This document shows, piece by piece, positions 1 to 6,288 of a stretch of DNA of 8,778 bases. The stretch's first letter is position 1. Each line of letters starts with the position of its first letter. A model generated the notes under the pieces. It saw only the letters and a program-made list of their open reading frames with translations, had not been told where the DNA came from and searched no databases. The position numbers and the translations under genes are program-made. Origin of the DNA: an uncultured Bacillota bacterium (GTDB lineage Bacteria; Bacillota; Clostridia; Peptostreptococcales; Anaerovoracaceae); contig CAMJRV010000077.1 in NCBI GenBank assembly GCA_946408315.1, positions 1-8,778 of the forward strand. The letters run 5' to 3'.

Positions 1-1
1 T

Positions 2-973
2 GCAAGAGATATGATTCTTACCGCGCCGAGCAAAAACGTGATGAACAAGCTGGCTCGAAGCGTCCTGGCCCTCTATTCCTATGACGAGAATCCGGACGAC
101 GTGTCGATTCCCAACGTGCTGCGCCAGTCCATCAATCTGATCGGATATTTTCCGGCCCTGATCGCTTACGGCTACCAGGCAAAACGGTCTTATTACGACA
201 ACGAGAGCCTGCATATCCATTATCCCGATCCGGAGCGCTCTACAGCGGAAAATATCCTGAGACTGATTCGCCCGACAGGCGAATACACCGAGCTGGAAGC
301 CAAGATGCTCGACATTTCCATGATTCTCCACGCGGAGCACGGCGGAGGAAACAATTCTTCCTTCACAACCCACGTGGTCTCGTCCACCGCGACGGATACG
401 TATTCGACCATCGCTGCCGCGGTAGGTTCCTTAAAGGGACCGAAGCACGGCGGAGCCAACGTTGAAGTCCTCCAGATGATGGCCGATATCAAGGAACACG
501 TGAAGGACATCACAAACTATAAAGAAGTAGAAAAGTATCTGCTGAAAATTCTCCACGGAGAGGCAAACGACGGTTCGGGCCTGATCTACGGTCTTGGACA
601 TGCTGTATACACCGTTTCGGACCCGAGAGCGACGCTGCTGAAAAAAATGGCGAAGAAGCTTGCGGAAGACAAAGATCTCGTGGAGGATTTCATGCTCTAT
701 GATTTCATTGAAAGCCGGGCTCCTTATCTGTTTATGGAGGTCAAGGGAACGAATAAGCCGGTACCGGCCAACGTGGACCTGTATTCCGGGTTTGTTTACA
801 ACGCCCTCAACATCCCCATCGACATCGCCACCCCGATCTTTGCCTGCTCAAGGCTTTCGGGCTGGTGCGCCCACAGGATCGAGGAACTGGTTGCCGGTGG
901 AAAGATCATGCGTCCCGCTTACAAATGCGTACAGCCTCACCTGGCCTACACGCCTCTTTCGGAAAGAAAATAA
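2..973 (+). CDS. Citrate synthase (Si-type), 5' end cut by window edge
   Basis: This enzyme condenses oxaloacetate with acetyl-CoA to give citrate and CoA in the cytosol, feeding the oxidative TCA branch toward 2-oxoglutarate and glutamate. The reading frame is open to the window start (A-R-D before the first Met at 11), so about 320 C-terminal residues are seen out of a usual 430-460; the N-terminus lies outside. Counting from the Met at 11, the family signatures are clear. AEHGGGNNSSFTTH carries substrate-binding His110, GPKHGGAN carries catalytic His146, GLGHAVYTVSDPRA carries His197, and NVDLYSG carries Asp256. The His/His/Asp catalytic set is therefore intact. The GHAVY form resembles pig citrate synthase rather than the GHRVY of E. 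coli. A 2-methylcitrate synthase role cannot be excluded from sequence alone. A strong terminator follows 50 bases after the stop, so it ends its own transcript. Confidence 0.93.
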   Translation, partial: ARDMILTAPSKNVMNKLARSVLALYSYDENPDDVSIPNVLRQSINLIGYFPALIAYGYQAKRSYYDNESLHIHYPDPERSTAENILRLIRPTGEYTELEAKMLDISMILHAEHGGGNNSSFTTHVVSSTATDTYSTIAAAVGSLKGPKHGGANVEVLQMMADIKEHVKDITNYKEVEKYLLKILHGEANDGSGLIYGLGHAVYTVSDPRATLLKKMAKKLAEDKDLVEDFMLYDFIESRAPYLFMEVKGTNKPVPANVDLYSGFVYNALNIPIDIATPIFACSRLSGWCAHRIEELVAGGKIMRPAYKCVQPHLAYTPLSERK

Positions 974-1023
974 AACGATACGCTCCAGGTTACAACTGGT
1001 TGCTAGGAGAACCAATATTTTCC

Positions 1024-1063
1024 ATAAATTACCTGCTCAAAAATGGGCAGGTAATTTATTTTT
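1024..1063 (+). terminator. Rho-independent terminator after citrate synthase
   Basis: An uninterrupted stem of about 15 bp pairs 1024-1038 with 1045-1059, with only one G-U pair. The loop is AAAAAT (1039-1044), and a T-rich stretch follows (1058-1063, ATTTTT with the stem end). It lies 50 bases after the citrate synthase stop and just before the lysP promoter, so it isolates the two transcription units. Confidence 0.9.
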
Positions 1064-1066
1064 CCT

Positions 1067-1095
1067 TTGAAATCCCTCGGGAGTTGTGCTACAAT
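1067..1095 (+). promoter_or_regulatory. Sigma-70/SigA-type promoter of the lysine permease gene
   Basis: The -35 box is TTGAAA (1067-1072; consensus TTGACA). It is followed by an exact 17-base spacer and the -10 box TACAAT (1090-1095; consensus TATAAT), so each box has one mismatch. It starts just downstream of the citrate synthase terminator. Transcription would begin near 1101-1103, giving a leader of about 74 bases. Confidence 0.8.
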
Positions 1096-1111
1096 AAAAT
1101 GGTTTTGAATC

Positions 1112-1134
1112 GGGAGTCTTATTTGGAGGCTCCC
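1112..1134 (+). promoter_or_regulatory. Small hairpin in the lysP 5' leader
   Basis: GGGAGTCTT (1112-1120) can pair with GAGGCTCCC (1126-1134) with two G-U pairs and a 5-base loop. It lies in the untranslated leader about 10 bases after the predicted transcription start. No run of T follows directly, so it is not a standard terminator. It may stabilise the 5' end of the mRNA or have a regulatory role; the function is not known. Confidence 0.4.
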
Positions 1135-1162
1135 AAGCTTATTATTTAATCTAAGGAAAGAA

Positions 1163-1169
1163 AGAGGTG
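1163..1169 (+). promoter_or_regulatory. Ribosome binding site deciding the lysP start
   Basis: AGAGGTG lies 6 bases before ATG 1176, an ideal distance. An in-frame GTG at 1167 falls inside this site and cannot use it, so ATG 1176 is preferred as the start. Confidence 0.7.
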
Positions 1170-1175
1170 TTACTA

Positions 1176-2639
1176 ATGAGTTCACATGAAGAAAATGGAC
1201 TCCAGCGTGGGATGAAAGCCCGGCACATGAACATGATCGCCATTGGCGGCGCCATTGGCACAGGTCTGTTCGTAGCGTTAGGCGGATCCCTGAGTGAGGC
1301 AGGTCCCGGAGGCGCATTGCTCGCGTACGGTATGATCGGCATCATGGTCTACTTTTTGATGACAAGCCTTGGCGAAATGTCAACGTACATGCCAATCTCA
1401 GGCGCATTTGAAACCTATGCCACAAAGTTTGTGGATCCGGCATTGGGCTTTGCCCTCGGCTGGAACTACTGGTACAACTGGGCAATCACCGTTGCGGCGG
1501 AGCTTGCAGCAGGTGCAATGGTAGTTCAGTTCTGGCTTCCGGATACGCCTGCAATCCTTTGGAGTGCAATATTCCTGACTATTTTATTCTTACTGAATGC
1601 CTTCTCTGCAAAAATGTACGGAGAAAGCGAATTCTGGTTCGCCGGAATCAAAGTTGTAACGATCATCATTTTCCTGATCATCGGTTTATTGATGATCGTC
1701 GGAATTTTGGGAGGCCATACTCCGAGCTTTGATAATTGGGTCATCGCAGACGCTCCGTTTGCAGGCGGCGCGATCGCAATCATCAACATCTTCATGATCG
1801 CCGGATTCTCCTTCCAGGGAACCGAACTGATCGGCGTTGCCGCCGGAGAGACGGAAGATCCTGAAAAGAATGTTCCTAAGGCAATCAAAACGGTATTCTG
1901 GAGAATCCTGATCTTCTACATCGGCGCAATCATCGTCATTGGATTCATCCTGCCTTACAACGATCCGAACCTGCTCAAGGGCGGTGTGGAAAATATCGCG
2001 GTAAGCCCGTTCACCCTGATCTTCGAAAGAGCAGGAATCGCTGCCGCAGCTTCTATCATGAACGCGGTTATCCTTACCTCCGTACTGTCCTGCGGTAACT
2101 CCGGACTGTATGCGTCGACCCGTATGCTCTACGCTATGGCGATGGAAGGAAAAGCTCCGAAGCTCTTTACAAAGGTAAACAAGAGAGGCGTCCCCATGGC
2201 CGCACTGATCGTCACTTCCGTCATCGGTATGGCGTGCTTCTTAAGCTCCCTTGCAGGCTCCGGCACAGTATATCTCTGGCTGGTCAACGCATCGGGTCTC
2301 GCAGGCTTCATCGCATGGCTCGGAATCGCGTTCTCCCACTATAAGTTCAGAAAAGCGTTCCTGGCTCAGGGACACAGCCTGGACGAGCTGAAATACAAGG
2401 CAAAGTGGTTCCCATTCGGACCGATCTTTGCTCTGATCCTGTGCGTCATCGTAATCGCCGGTCAGGGACTGTGGGCTTTCTCCGGAGATTCTGTGGACTG
2501 GCTTGGAATCCTGGTTTCCTATATCGGAATTCCGCTGTTCCTGATCCTCTACTTCGGATATAAGTTTGCAAAGAAGACCAAGCTTGTCAAGCCGGAAGAG
2601 GCAGACTTATCCAAGGGCTATGCAAAGAAGATCGACTAA
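1176..2639 (+). CDS. lysP: Lysine-specific permease, APC superfamily (LysP-like)
   Basis: This inner-membrane transporter of the amino acid-polyamine-organocation superfamily probably imports L-lysine with protons. The 487-residue protein matches what I recall of E. coli LysP (489 residues) along its whole length. Shared stretches include KARHMNMIAIGGAIGTGLF at about 14-32 (helix 1 signature), GPGGALLAYGMIGIMVYFLM, LGWNYWYNWA, FSFQGTELIGVAAGE followed by DPEKNVPKA, GNSGLYASTRMLYA, VYLWLVNASGLAGFIAWLGIA and YIGIPLFLILYFGYK. About 12 hydrophobic segments are visible, with a short charged N-terminus and a Lys-rich C-terminus. ATG 1176 is chosen for its ribosome binding site. The gene stands alone with its own promoter and terminator. 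No lysine riboswitch fits in the short leader. Another cationic or related amino acid as substrate is possible, but the close LysP resemblance favours lysine. Confidence 0.88.
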   Translation: MSSHEENGLQRGMKARHMNMIAIGGAIGTGLFVALGGSLSEAGPGGALLAYGMIGIMVYFLMTSLGEMSTYMPISGAFETYATKFVDPALGFALGWNYWYNWAITVAAELAAGAMVVQFWLPDTPAILWSAIFLTILFLLNAFSAKMYGESEFWFAGIKVVTIIIFLIIGLLMIVGILGGHTPSFDNWVIADAPFAGGAIAIINIFMIAGFSFQGTELIGVAAGETEDPEKNVPKAIKTVFWRILIFYIGAIIVIGFILPYNDPNLLKGGVENIAVSPFTLIFERAGIAAAASIMNAVILTSVLSCGNSGLYASTRMLYAMAMEGKAPKLFTKVNKRGVPMAALIVTSVIGMACFLSSLAGSGTVYLWLVNASGLAGFIAWLGIAFSHYKFRKAFLAQGHSLDELKYKAKWFPFGPIFALILCVIVIAGQGLWAFSGDSVDWLGILVSYIGIPLFLILYFGYKFAKKTKLVKPEEADLSKGYAKKID

Positions 2640-2662
2640 AGTCGCTTGCTCTTTGCCCCCAG

Positions 2663-2682
2663 GGACGTTTTAGAAAACGTCC
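2663..2682 (+). repeat. Hairpin-forming inverted repeat downstream of lysP
   Basis: GGACGTTTT (2663-2671) and AAAACGTCC (2674-2682) are perfect inverted arms separated by two bases. They lie 24 bases after the lysP stop and lack a T-run. It probably forms a 3' mRNA hairpin that may protect the transcript end, upstream of the true terminator at 2704. Confidence 0.55.
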
Positions 2683-2703
2683 TGCTAAATTCATACAACA
2701 ACC

Positions 2704-2737
2704 AAAAGATGGCGGATCTGCATCCGCCATCTTTTTT
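2704..2737. terminator. Probable bidirectional terminator between convergent genes
   Basis: A 10-bp GC-rich stem pairs GATGGCGGAT (2708-2717) with ATCCGCCATC (2722-2731) around loop CTGC. It is extended by AAAA on the left and TTTTTT on the right. On the + strand the stem is followed by six T (2732-2737) and ends lysP. On the - strand the left-hand A-run gives four T, so it can also stop the operon that ends at 2769. Confidence 0.88.
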
Positions 2738-2768
2738 ATCTTCTTTCTGATAAATCCTGTACCTTCTT

Positions 2769-4220
2769 CTAATTCTTCCGAAAATGCTTATACATGTGAA
2801 ACCGTTCTTCTACCAGAACGTCCTGTTTTGTCATAAAGCTTACCGCCACGATGACGATAATATTGATCAACATAGCGTATGCGCCGTAAGTAATGCCAAA
2901 CGGCATGACCGTAAAGGCGTTTTTCAGTACAAACACAGCAATGTAGCCAACAATAAGACCGCTGACCACCCCTTGTTTGGTGGCTCGTTTCCAGAAAAAG
3001 GCACACATCATGGCGGCAAACACCTGTGTGAGTCCTGCGTAGCCTACCATCAAAACGTTTGCCATGAGATTCGGGAGGAACAGTGCGCAAAATGCCGCAA
3101 CGATCAGGACCAGAGCCGTAAACAGGTTGGTCAGCTTTACCATGGTCTTTTCATTCATATCTGGTTTAAAAAGACCCAGGATATTCTTAGAAAACAGGCC
3201 GCCGATGGATAATACATAAAGGGCAAGAACCAGAACCGCGGTTAAAGTCGCGCCGCCCGCCACAAGCCCGATCACCCAGTGAGGAAGCAGCTCTGCTACG
3301 GCCAGAAAGGCGAAGTCTTTGTTTTCCAGTCCCGGCATGTTCAGCAGCGCAAAGTATGCAATGATAACCAGGAAGGGAAACATGAGCATATAGATGGGCA
3401 TGAGAATGGAATTTCTGCGAAGATTTCTTTCGTTTTTGCTGGTGAGAGTGGACTGCACCGCCACAGGAAGCATATAAAACCCCACCATTTGGAACAGAAT
3501 GGTGGAAACGAAGAAGGTTACATTCAAGGTAACCGGCTGAGTCTCTACGACCAGCATTTCCGGCATTTTATCCGCGACGTCCTTAAAAATGCTGACAATT
3601 CCGCCGTCGGTGCTGGAAATGGCAATCCCTCCTACCGCAATGATGACCGCGATCAGAAGAATGTCTTTAAATACGCTGACCCATGCCGGTGCGCGAATAC
3701 CTGCAATCGCAATAAAGACAAAGGCCAGGATGCAGGATAAAATAATTCCGATATTAAAACTGATTCCGATATCCAGGTACCGAAGTACGATGCCCATTCC
3801 CGCAAACTGGTTCTGGGCCAGGGGAGTCAGGAAAACGATACCTGCCAGAGCGACGACAAACTGAAGCGATTTGCTGTTGAATCTCCATCCCAAAATATCG
3901 GAAATGGTGGACGCTTTGGATAGCTGCCCCAGCTTCCAGATGGCCGGATTTACGAAATACCCCACCACATAGGCCAATAAAATATAACCGATGTACCAGA
4001 TTCCGTAGGTGGTTCCTCTGGCATAGATGGAGCCGGGGCCGCCGATCATGGTGGTTACGCTGTAAATTTCGCCTACCATGATAAAGAACAGCAGAAAGCC
4101 ACCGAAGGAACCGCTGGCCACCATGACATCATGCATGCTGGAGCCGATCGCTCCTCTTTTCGACGCGAGGGCGATGCCAAAGGCGATCAATAATACGACG
4201 ATAAATGCTGCAAGAGCCAT
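2769..4220 (-). CDS. SSS-family (sodium:solute symporter-type) transporter, YhjB-like
   Basis: This 483-residue integral membrane protein of the SSS family (PutP/PanF/vSGLT fold) has about 13 predicted helices. Family marks are the helix 1-2 region with IGGPGSIYARGTTYGIWYIG (60-79), SKASTISDILGWRF (101-114), the basic loop SKNERNLRRN (261-270), DFAFLAVAELLP (302-313) and FFWKRATKQG (408-417). It is the last gene of the amidohydrolase operon and starts with ATG directly after the TAA of the DUF3311 gene. Its ribosome binding site (AAGGAGGG, 4228-4235) lies in the end of that gene, implying translational coupling. SSS genes paired with a DUF3311 gene are known, for example B. subtilis yhjB/yhjC; their substrates are poorly defined. 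The helix-8 region, where two neighbouring Ser/Thr normally bind Na+, appears to read L330-V331. Coupling to Na+ is therefore uncertain. I infer it imports the compound cleaved by the amidohydrolase, or a related one. Confidence 0.85.
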   Translation of the reverse strand: MALAAFIVVLLIAFGIALASKRGAIGSSMHDVMVASGSFGGFLLFFIMVGEIYSVTTMIGGPGSIYARGTTYGIWYIGYILLAYVVGYFVNPAIWKLGQLSKASTISDILGWRFNSKSLQFVVALAGIVFLTPLAQNQFAGMGIVLRYLDIGISFNIGIILSCILAFVFIAIAGIRAPAWVSVFKDILLIAVIIAVGGIAISSTDGGIVSIFKDVADKMPEMLVVETQPVTLNVTFFVSTILFQMVGFYMLPVAVQSTLTSKNERNLRRNSILMPIYMLMFPFLVIIAYFALLNMPGLENKDFAFLAVAELLPHWVIGLVAGGATLTAVLVLALYVLSIGGLFSKNILGLFKPDMNEKTMVKLTNLFTALVLIVAAFCALFLPNLMANVLMVGYAGLTQVFAAMMCAFFWKRATKQGVVSGLIVGYIAVFVLKNAFTVMPFGITYGAYAMLINIIVIVAVSFMTKQDVLVEERFHMYKHFRKN

Positions 4221-4475
4221 TTAGTTTCCCTCCTTCCGCTGTTGTTCAAGCGCTTTTTTTTGTTCCATCTCAAGCTCCTCCCGATTGGCCGGATCAATCT
4301 TGAACGCCAGCCACAGGCAGAGCGAGGTAAAGGGAAGACACATAAACATCCAAAAATAGTTGAATGAGAACCCAAGGACAAAGGGCTCCACGCGATTGTA
4401 GATCGGAAAGCATACAACGTATGCCACGATCGGAAGAATCAGCCCGATCAGATAAACGGGCACTCTGCTCTTCAT
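4221..4475 (-). CDS. DUF3311 small membrane protein, partner of the SSS transporter
   Basis: This is an 84-residue protein with two hydrophobic helices (about 6-25 and 33-60). Between them lies a conserved-looking link, PIYNRVEPFVLGFSFNYFWM, typical of DUF3311 proteins. It ends in a highly charged, possibly helical cytoplasmic tail (62-84, rich in E, K and Q). ATG 4475 is chosen because AGGAGGT (4483-4489) sits 7 bases upstream. Longer in-frame starts would overlap the end of the amidohydrolase gene and have no such site. It follows the amidohydrolase gene by 31 bases and abuts the transporter gene with no gap. DUF3311 genes commonly precede SSS transporter genes, so a role as an accessory subunit or assembly factor is likely. 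This is inference from context, and no biochemical function is known to me. Confidence 0.82.
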   Translation of the reverse strand: MKSRVPVYLIGLILPIVAYVVCFPIYNRVEPFVLGFSFNYFWMFMCLPFTSLCLWLAFKIDPANREELEMEQKKALEQQRKEGN

Positions 4476-4506
4476 TTTTTCTACCTCCTGCATTTCTATA
4501 AATTCA

Positions 4507-6105
4507 TTACTTGGAATAAACAACCTTGCCTCCGATAAAAGTCTTTTCCACTTCAATGGAACAAAGATTATCGACAGCGGTATCCAGAATCGGTTTGGAA
4601 AGGATAATCATATCCGCCAGCTTGCCTTTTTCCAGGCTTCCCTTTTGATTCTCTTCAAAAGCTGCATAGGCTCCATTCATGGTATACATGCGAATCGCAT
4701 CCATGATAGAGATTTCCTGCTCTTTTCCCACATCCCTTCCCGTACTGCTTTCACGCTTTACGGCTGAACGAAGCACCAGCATGGCGTCTTCTTCCACCAC
4801 AGGACAGTCGGTAGAAAATGCGCAGGGGATTCCCGCGTCGAGGAAGCTCTTCAGCGGGAACATCATATGAACCCGGTCACCGTATAGCTTATAATAGGTA
4901 TCGCCTGAAGAATACATGAATTCCGGCTGAGGAATGGGAATTACGCCCAGAGCCTTGATTCGTCCGATCAACTCCTGGTCTGTTATGGCACAATGCTCGA
5001 TCCGGAACCGGTGATCCTCTTTCGGGAGAATCGTCAATGCGTTTTCATAGGCGTTCAGGATCATTTCCACCGCCAAGTCGCCGATACAGTGACAGGTGAT
5101 CTGATAATTGTCCCGATGGCCTTTCAGAACCATTTCATTCAAGGTGTCCTGATCCATGGTCAGGATTCCTTTCCATTCAGGATCGTGGCTGTAGGGCGCC
5201 CGCAGCGCACATGTGCCTCCCATGCTGCTGCCATCCAGCATCAGCTTATAAGGTCCAACCTTGTAGCGGTCGTCGCCGAGCCCTGTATGGTATCCAATGT
5301 CCACATATTTTCGGATAAACTTGTCATTGCCATAGATGGAAAACATCATGGCATACGTACGCAATTTCAGCTTTTTCTGATTGTTCAGATCGATCATGCA
5401 CCGGATCATGGTCTCCCCGTCTCCCGCGTCGTGCAGGGACGTAATGCCCCGTTTAAACATGTAGTCCTGAGCCATCAAAAGGCCCTCTTTCATTTCTTCT
5501 GCCGATACCGGAAACGTATTAAAAACCTCCCAGTGTGCATTTTCCAGAGAGAGCCCTGTAGGAATACCGTCTTCTCTGACAAATTCTCCGCCGGGAGGAT
5601 TTGGCGTATCACCCGTAATTCCCATAGCTTCAAGGACCTTGGAGTTACATACGGAAAAATGATACGAGGTGTGTGCAAGGATGACAAAATGATCCGGCGC
5701 CACTTCATCCAGATCCCACCGGTTGGGATGCCGCCCTTCCGCAAGGTATTCCTGATCGTAGTTATACCCCCTGATAATTGAGCCTTTCGGGAGCTTTTCC
5801 GCGTATTCCCTGACCTTGGCCTTGATCTCTTCAATGGATTTCACAGCTTTGGGCGAGCAGCTAATCCATTGCAGATTGATAGCCACTGATCCCAGGTGGG
5901 CATGCGCATCGATAAACCCCGGAAGAAGGCTCTTTCCTGCAAGATCAATCACCTCCGTTTCAGCTCCGATATAGTCGGAAAGCCCCTTTTCATTCCCTGC
6001 ATATACGATTTTTTCATCGTACACCGCCAGGGCAGAGACCACCTGATTGTTGGCATCAACGGTTACGATTTGCCCGTTTTTGAATGCCAGATCTGCATAA
6101 ATCAT
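4507..6105 (-). CDS. YtcJ-like metal-dependent amidohydrolase (amidohydrolase family 3)
   Basis: This 532-residue cytosolic hydrolase of the amidohydrolase superfamily would cleave C-N or similar bonds using active-site metal, probably zinc. Visible landmarks are the N-terminal beta domain ending LAGKSLLPGFIDAHAHLG with metal ligands His68 and His70; NRWDLDEVAPDHFVILAHTSYH (128-149), typical of the YtcJ group; and KLMLDGSSMGG, with Lys287 the likely carboxylated metal-bridging lysine. Further on are CHCIGD with His339, RIEHCAI with His371, STDCPV with Asp433, and the C-terminal KGKLADMIIL strand returning to the beta domain. ATG 6105 is chosen for its AAGGAGGG site (6113-6120). A longer in-frame start at 6207 would cross the promoter and terminator. 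It is first in an operon with the DUF3311 and SSS genes. Family members include N-substituted formamide deformylase, but substrates vary widely, so none is assigned. The usual HAIGDRA motif reads HCIGDLA here. Confidence 0.88.
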   Translation of the reverse strand: MIYADLAFKNGQIVTVDANNQVVSALAVYDEKIVYAGNEKGLSDYIGAETEVIDLAGKSLLPGFIDAHAHLGSVAINLQWISCSPKAVKSIEEIKAKVREYAEKLPKGSIIRGYNYDQEYLAEGRHPNRWDLDEVAPDHFVILAHTSYHFSVCNSKVLEAMGITGDTPNPPGGEFVREDGIPTGLSLENAHWEVFNTFPVSAEEMKEGLLMAQDYMFKRGITSLHDAGDGETMIRCMIDLNNQKKLKLRTYAMMFSIYGNDKFIRKYVDIGYHTGLGDDRYKVGPYKLMLDGSSMGGTCALRAPYSHDPEWKGILTMDQDTLNEMVLKGHRDNYQITCHCIGDLAVEMILNAYENALTILPKEDHRFRIEHCAITDQELIGRIKALGVIPIPQPEFMYSSGDTYYKLYGDRVHMMFPLKSFLDAGIPCAFSTDCPVVEEDAMLVLRSAVKRESSTGRDVGKEQEISIMDAIRMYTMNGAYAAFEENQKGSLEKGKLADMIILSKPILDTAVDNLCSIEVEKTFIGGKVVYSK

Positions 6106-6112
6106 TTGATTT

Positions 6113-6120
6113 CCCTCCTT
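6113..6120 (-). promoter_or_regulatory. Ribosome binding site deciding the amidohydrolase start
   Basis: AAGGAGGG on the - strand, with AGGAGG 8 bases before ATG 6105. It fits a start downstream of the predicted sigma-54 transcription start near 6127 and rules out the longer in-frame start at 6207. Confidence 0.85.
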
Positions 6121-6138
6121 TTCTTGATGCCTTTTAAC

Positions 6139-6153
6139 GCAAGCTTCGTGCCA
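6139..6153 (-). promoter_or_regulatory. Sigma-54 (-24/-12) promoter of the amidohydrolase-DUF3311-SSS operon
   Basis: The - strand reads TTGGCACGAAGCTTGCG (6154 to 6138). This matches the known sigma-54 consensus YTGGCACGRNNNTTGCW at every fixed position except the last W. The invariant GG (6152-6151) and GC (6140-6139) have the required spacing. Transcription would start near 6127-6128, giving a short leader of about 22 bases that holds the ribosome binding site. The gene just upstream encodes a sigma-54 activator, which strongly supports the call. Confidence 0.93.
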
Positions 6154-6194
6154 ATTACAAAATTGTTGAAGTTTCAAAGATTTTTGGCAAAAAG

Positions 6195-6226
6195 AAAAAA
6201 CAGGCAATGCAGCATTGCATTGCCTG
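6195..6226 (-). terminator. Rho-independent terminator after the sigma-54 activator gene
   Basis: Perfect 11-bp arms CAGGCAATGCA (6201-6211) and TGCATTGCCTG (6216-6226) enclose a 4-base loop. On the - strand six T follow directly (6200-6195). It lies 55 bases after the regulator stop and upstream of the sigma-54 promoter, so it separates the regulator transcript from the operon it probably controls. On the + strand a T-run also follows after a short gap (6231-6236). Confidence 0.87.
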
Positions 6227-6246
6227 TCGCTTTTTTGGGGAAATCT

Positions 6247-6288
6247 CTAATGCATTTTCGAATTCTAATGCATCAATGCATTAGAATT
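6247..6288. promoter_or_regulatory. Putative enhancer (upstream activator) sites for the sigma-54 activator
   Basis: A perfect palindrome has arms AATTCTAATGCAT (6261-6273) and ATGCATTAGAATT (6276-6288) around CA. A third half-site CTAATGCAT (6247-6255) lies just beside it, in direct repeat with the left arm. The sites centre about 125-147 bases upstream of the predicted sigma-54 start, the usual range for enhancer binding. No T-run follows on either strand, so a terminator role is unlikely. The right arm covers the regulator's stop codon and last codons. That the adjacent regulator binds here is inferred. Confidence 0.68.

Noticed and set aside
974..1175. Lysine (L-box) riboswitch before lysP
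   Set aside because: The space is divided by a strong terminator and a sigma-70 promoter. The remaining leader is too short, and I see no L-box core helices.
1167..1175. GTG at 1167 as the lysP start
   Set aside because: The GTG overlaps the ribosome binding site; ATG 1176 is correctly spaced and gives a length close to E. coli LysP.
4476..4556. N-terminal extension of the DUF3311 gene
   Set aside because: It would overlap the amidohydrolase 3' end; ATG 4475 has AGGAGGT at 7 bases and gives the usual DUF3311 size.
4993..5781. Long open frame on the + strand (262 codons)
   Set aside because: It lies wholly antisense to the well-supported amidohydrolase gene and its translation shows no recognisable domain.
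6166..6177. Short palindrome TTGAA-GT-TTCAA upstream of the sigma-54 promoter
   Set aside because: Five-base arms in an AT-rich stretch are easily expected by chance; no independent support for a binding site.
6106..6207. N-terminal extension of the amidohydrolase to an ATG at 6207
   Set aside because: The extra 34 codons would run through the terminator stem and sigma-54 promoter; the ATG at 6105 has an excellent ribosome binding site.
6261..6288. Palindrome read as a terminator of the activator gene
   Set aside because: It overlaps the stop codon, is AT-rich and has no following T-run on either strand; a proper terminator lies at 6195-6226.
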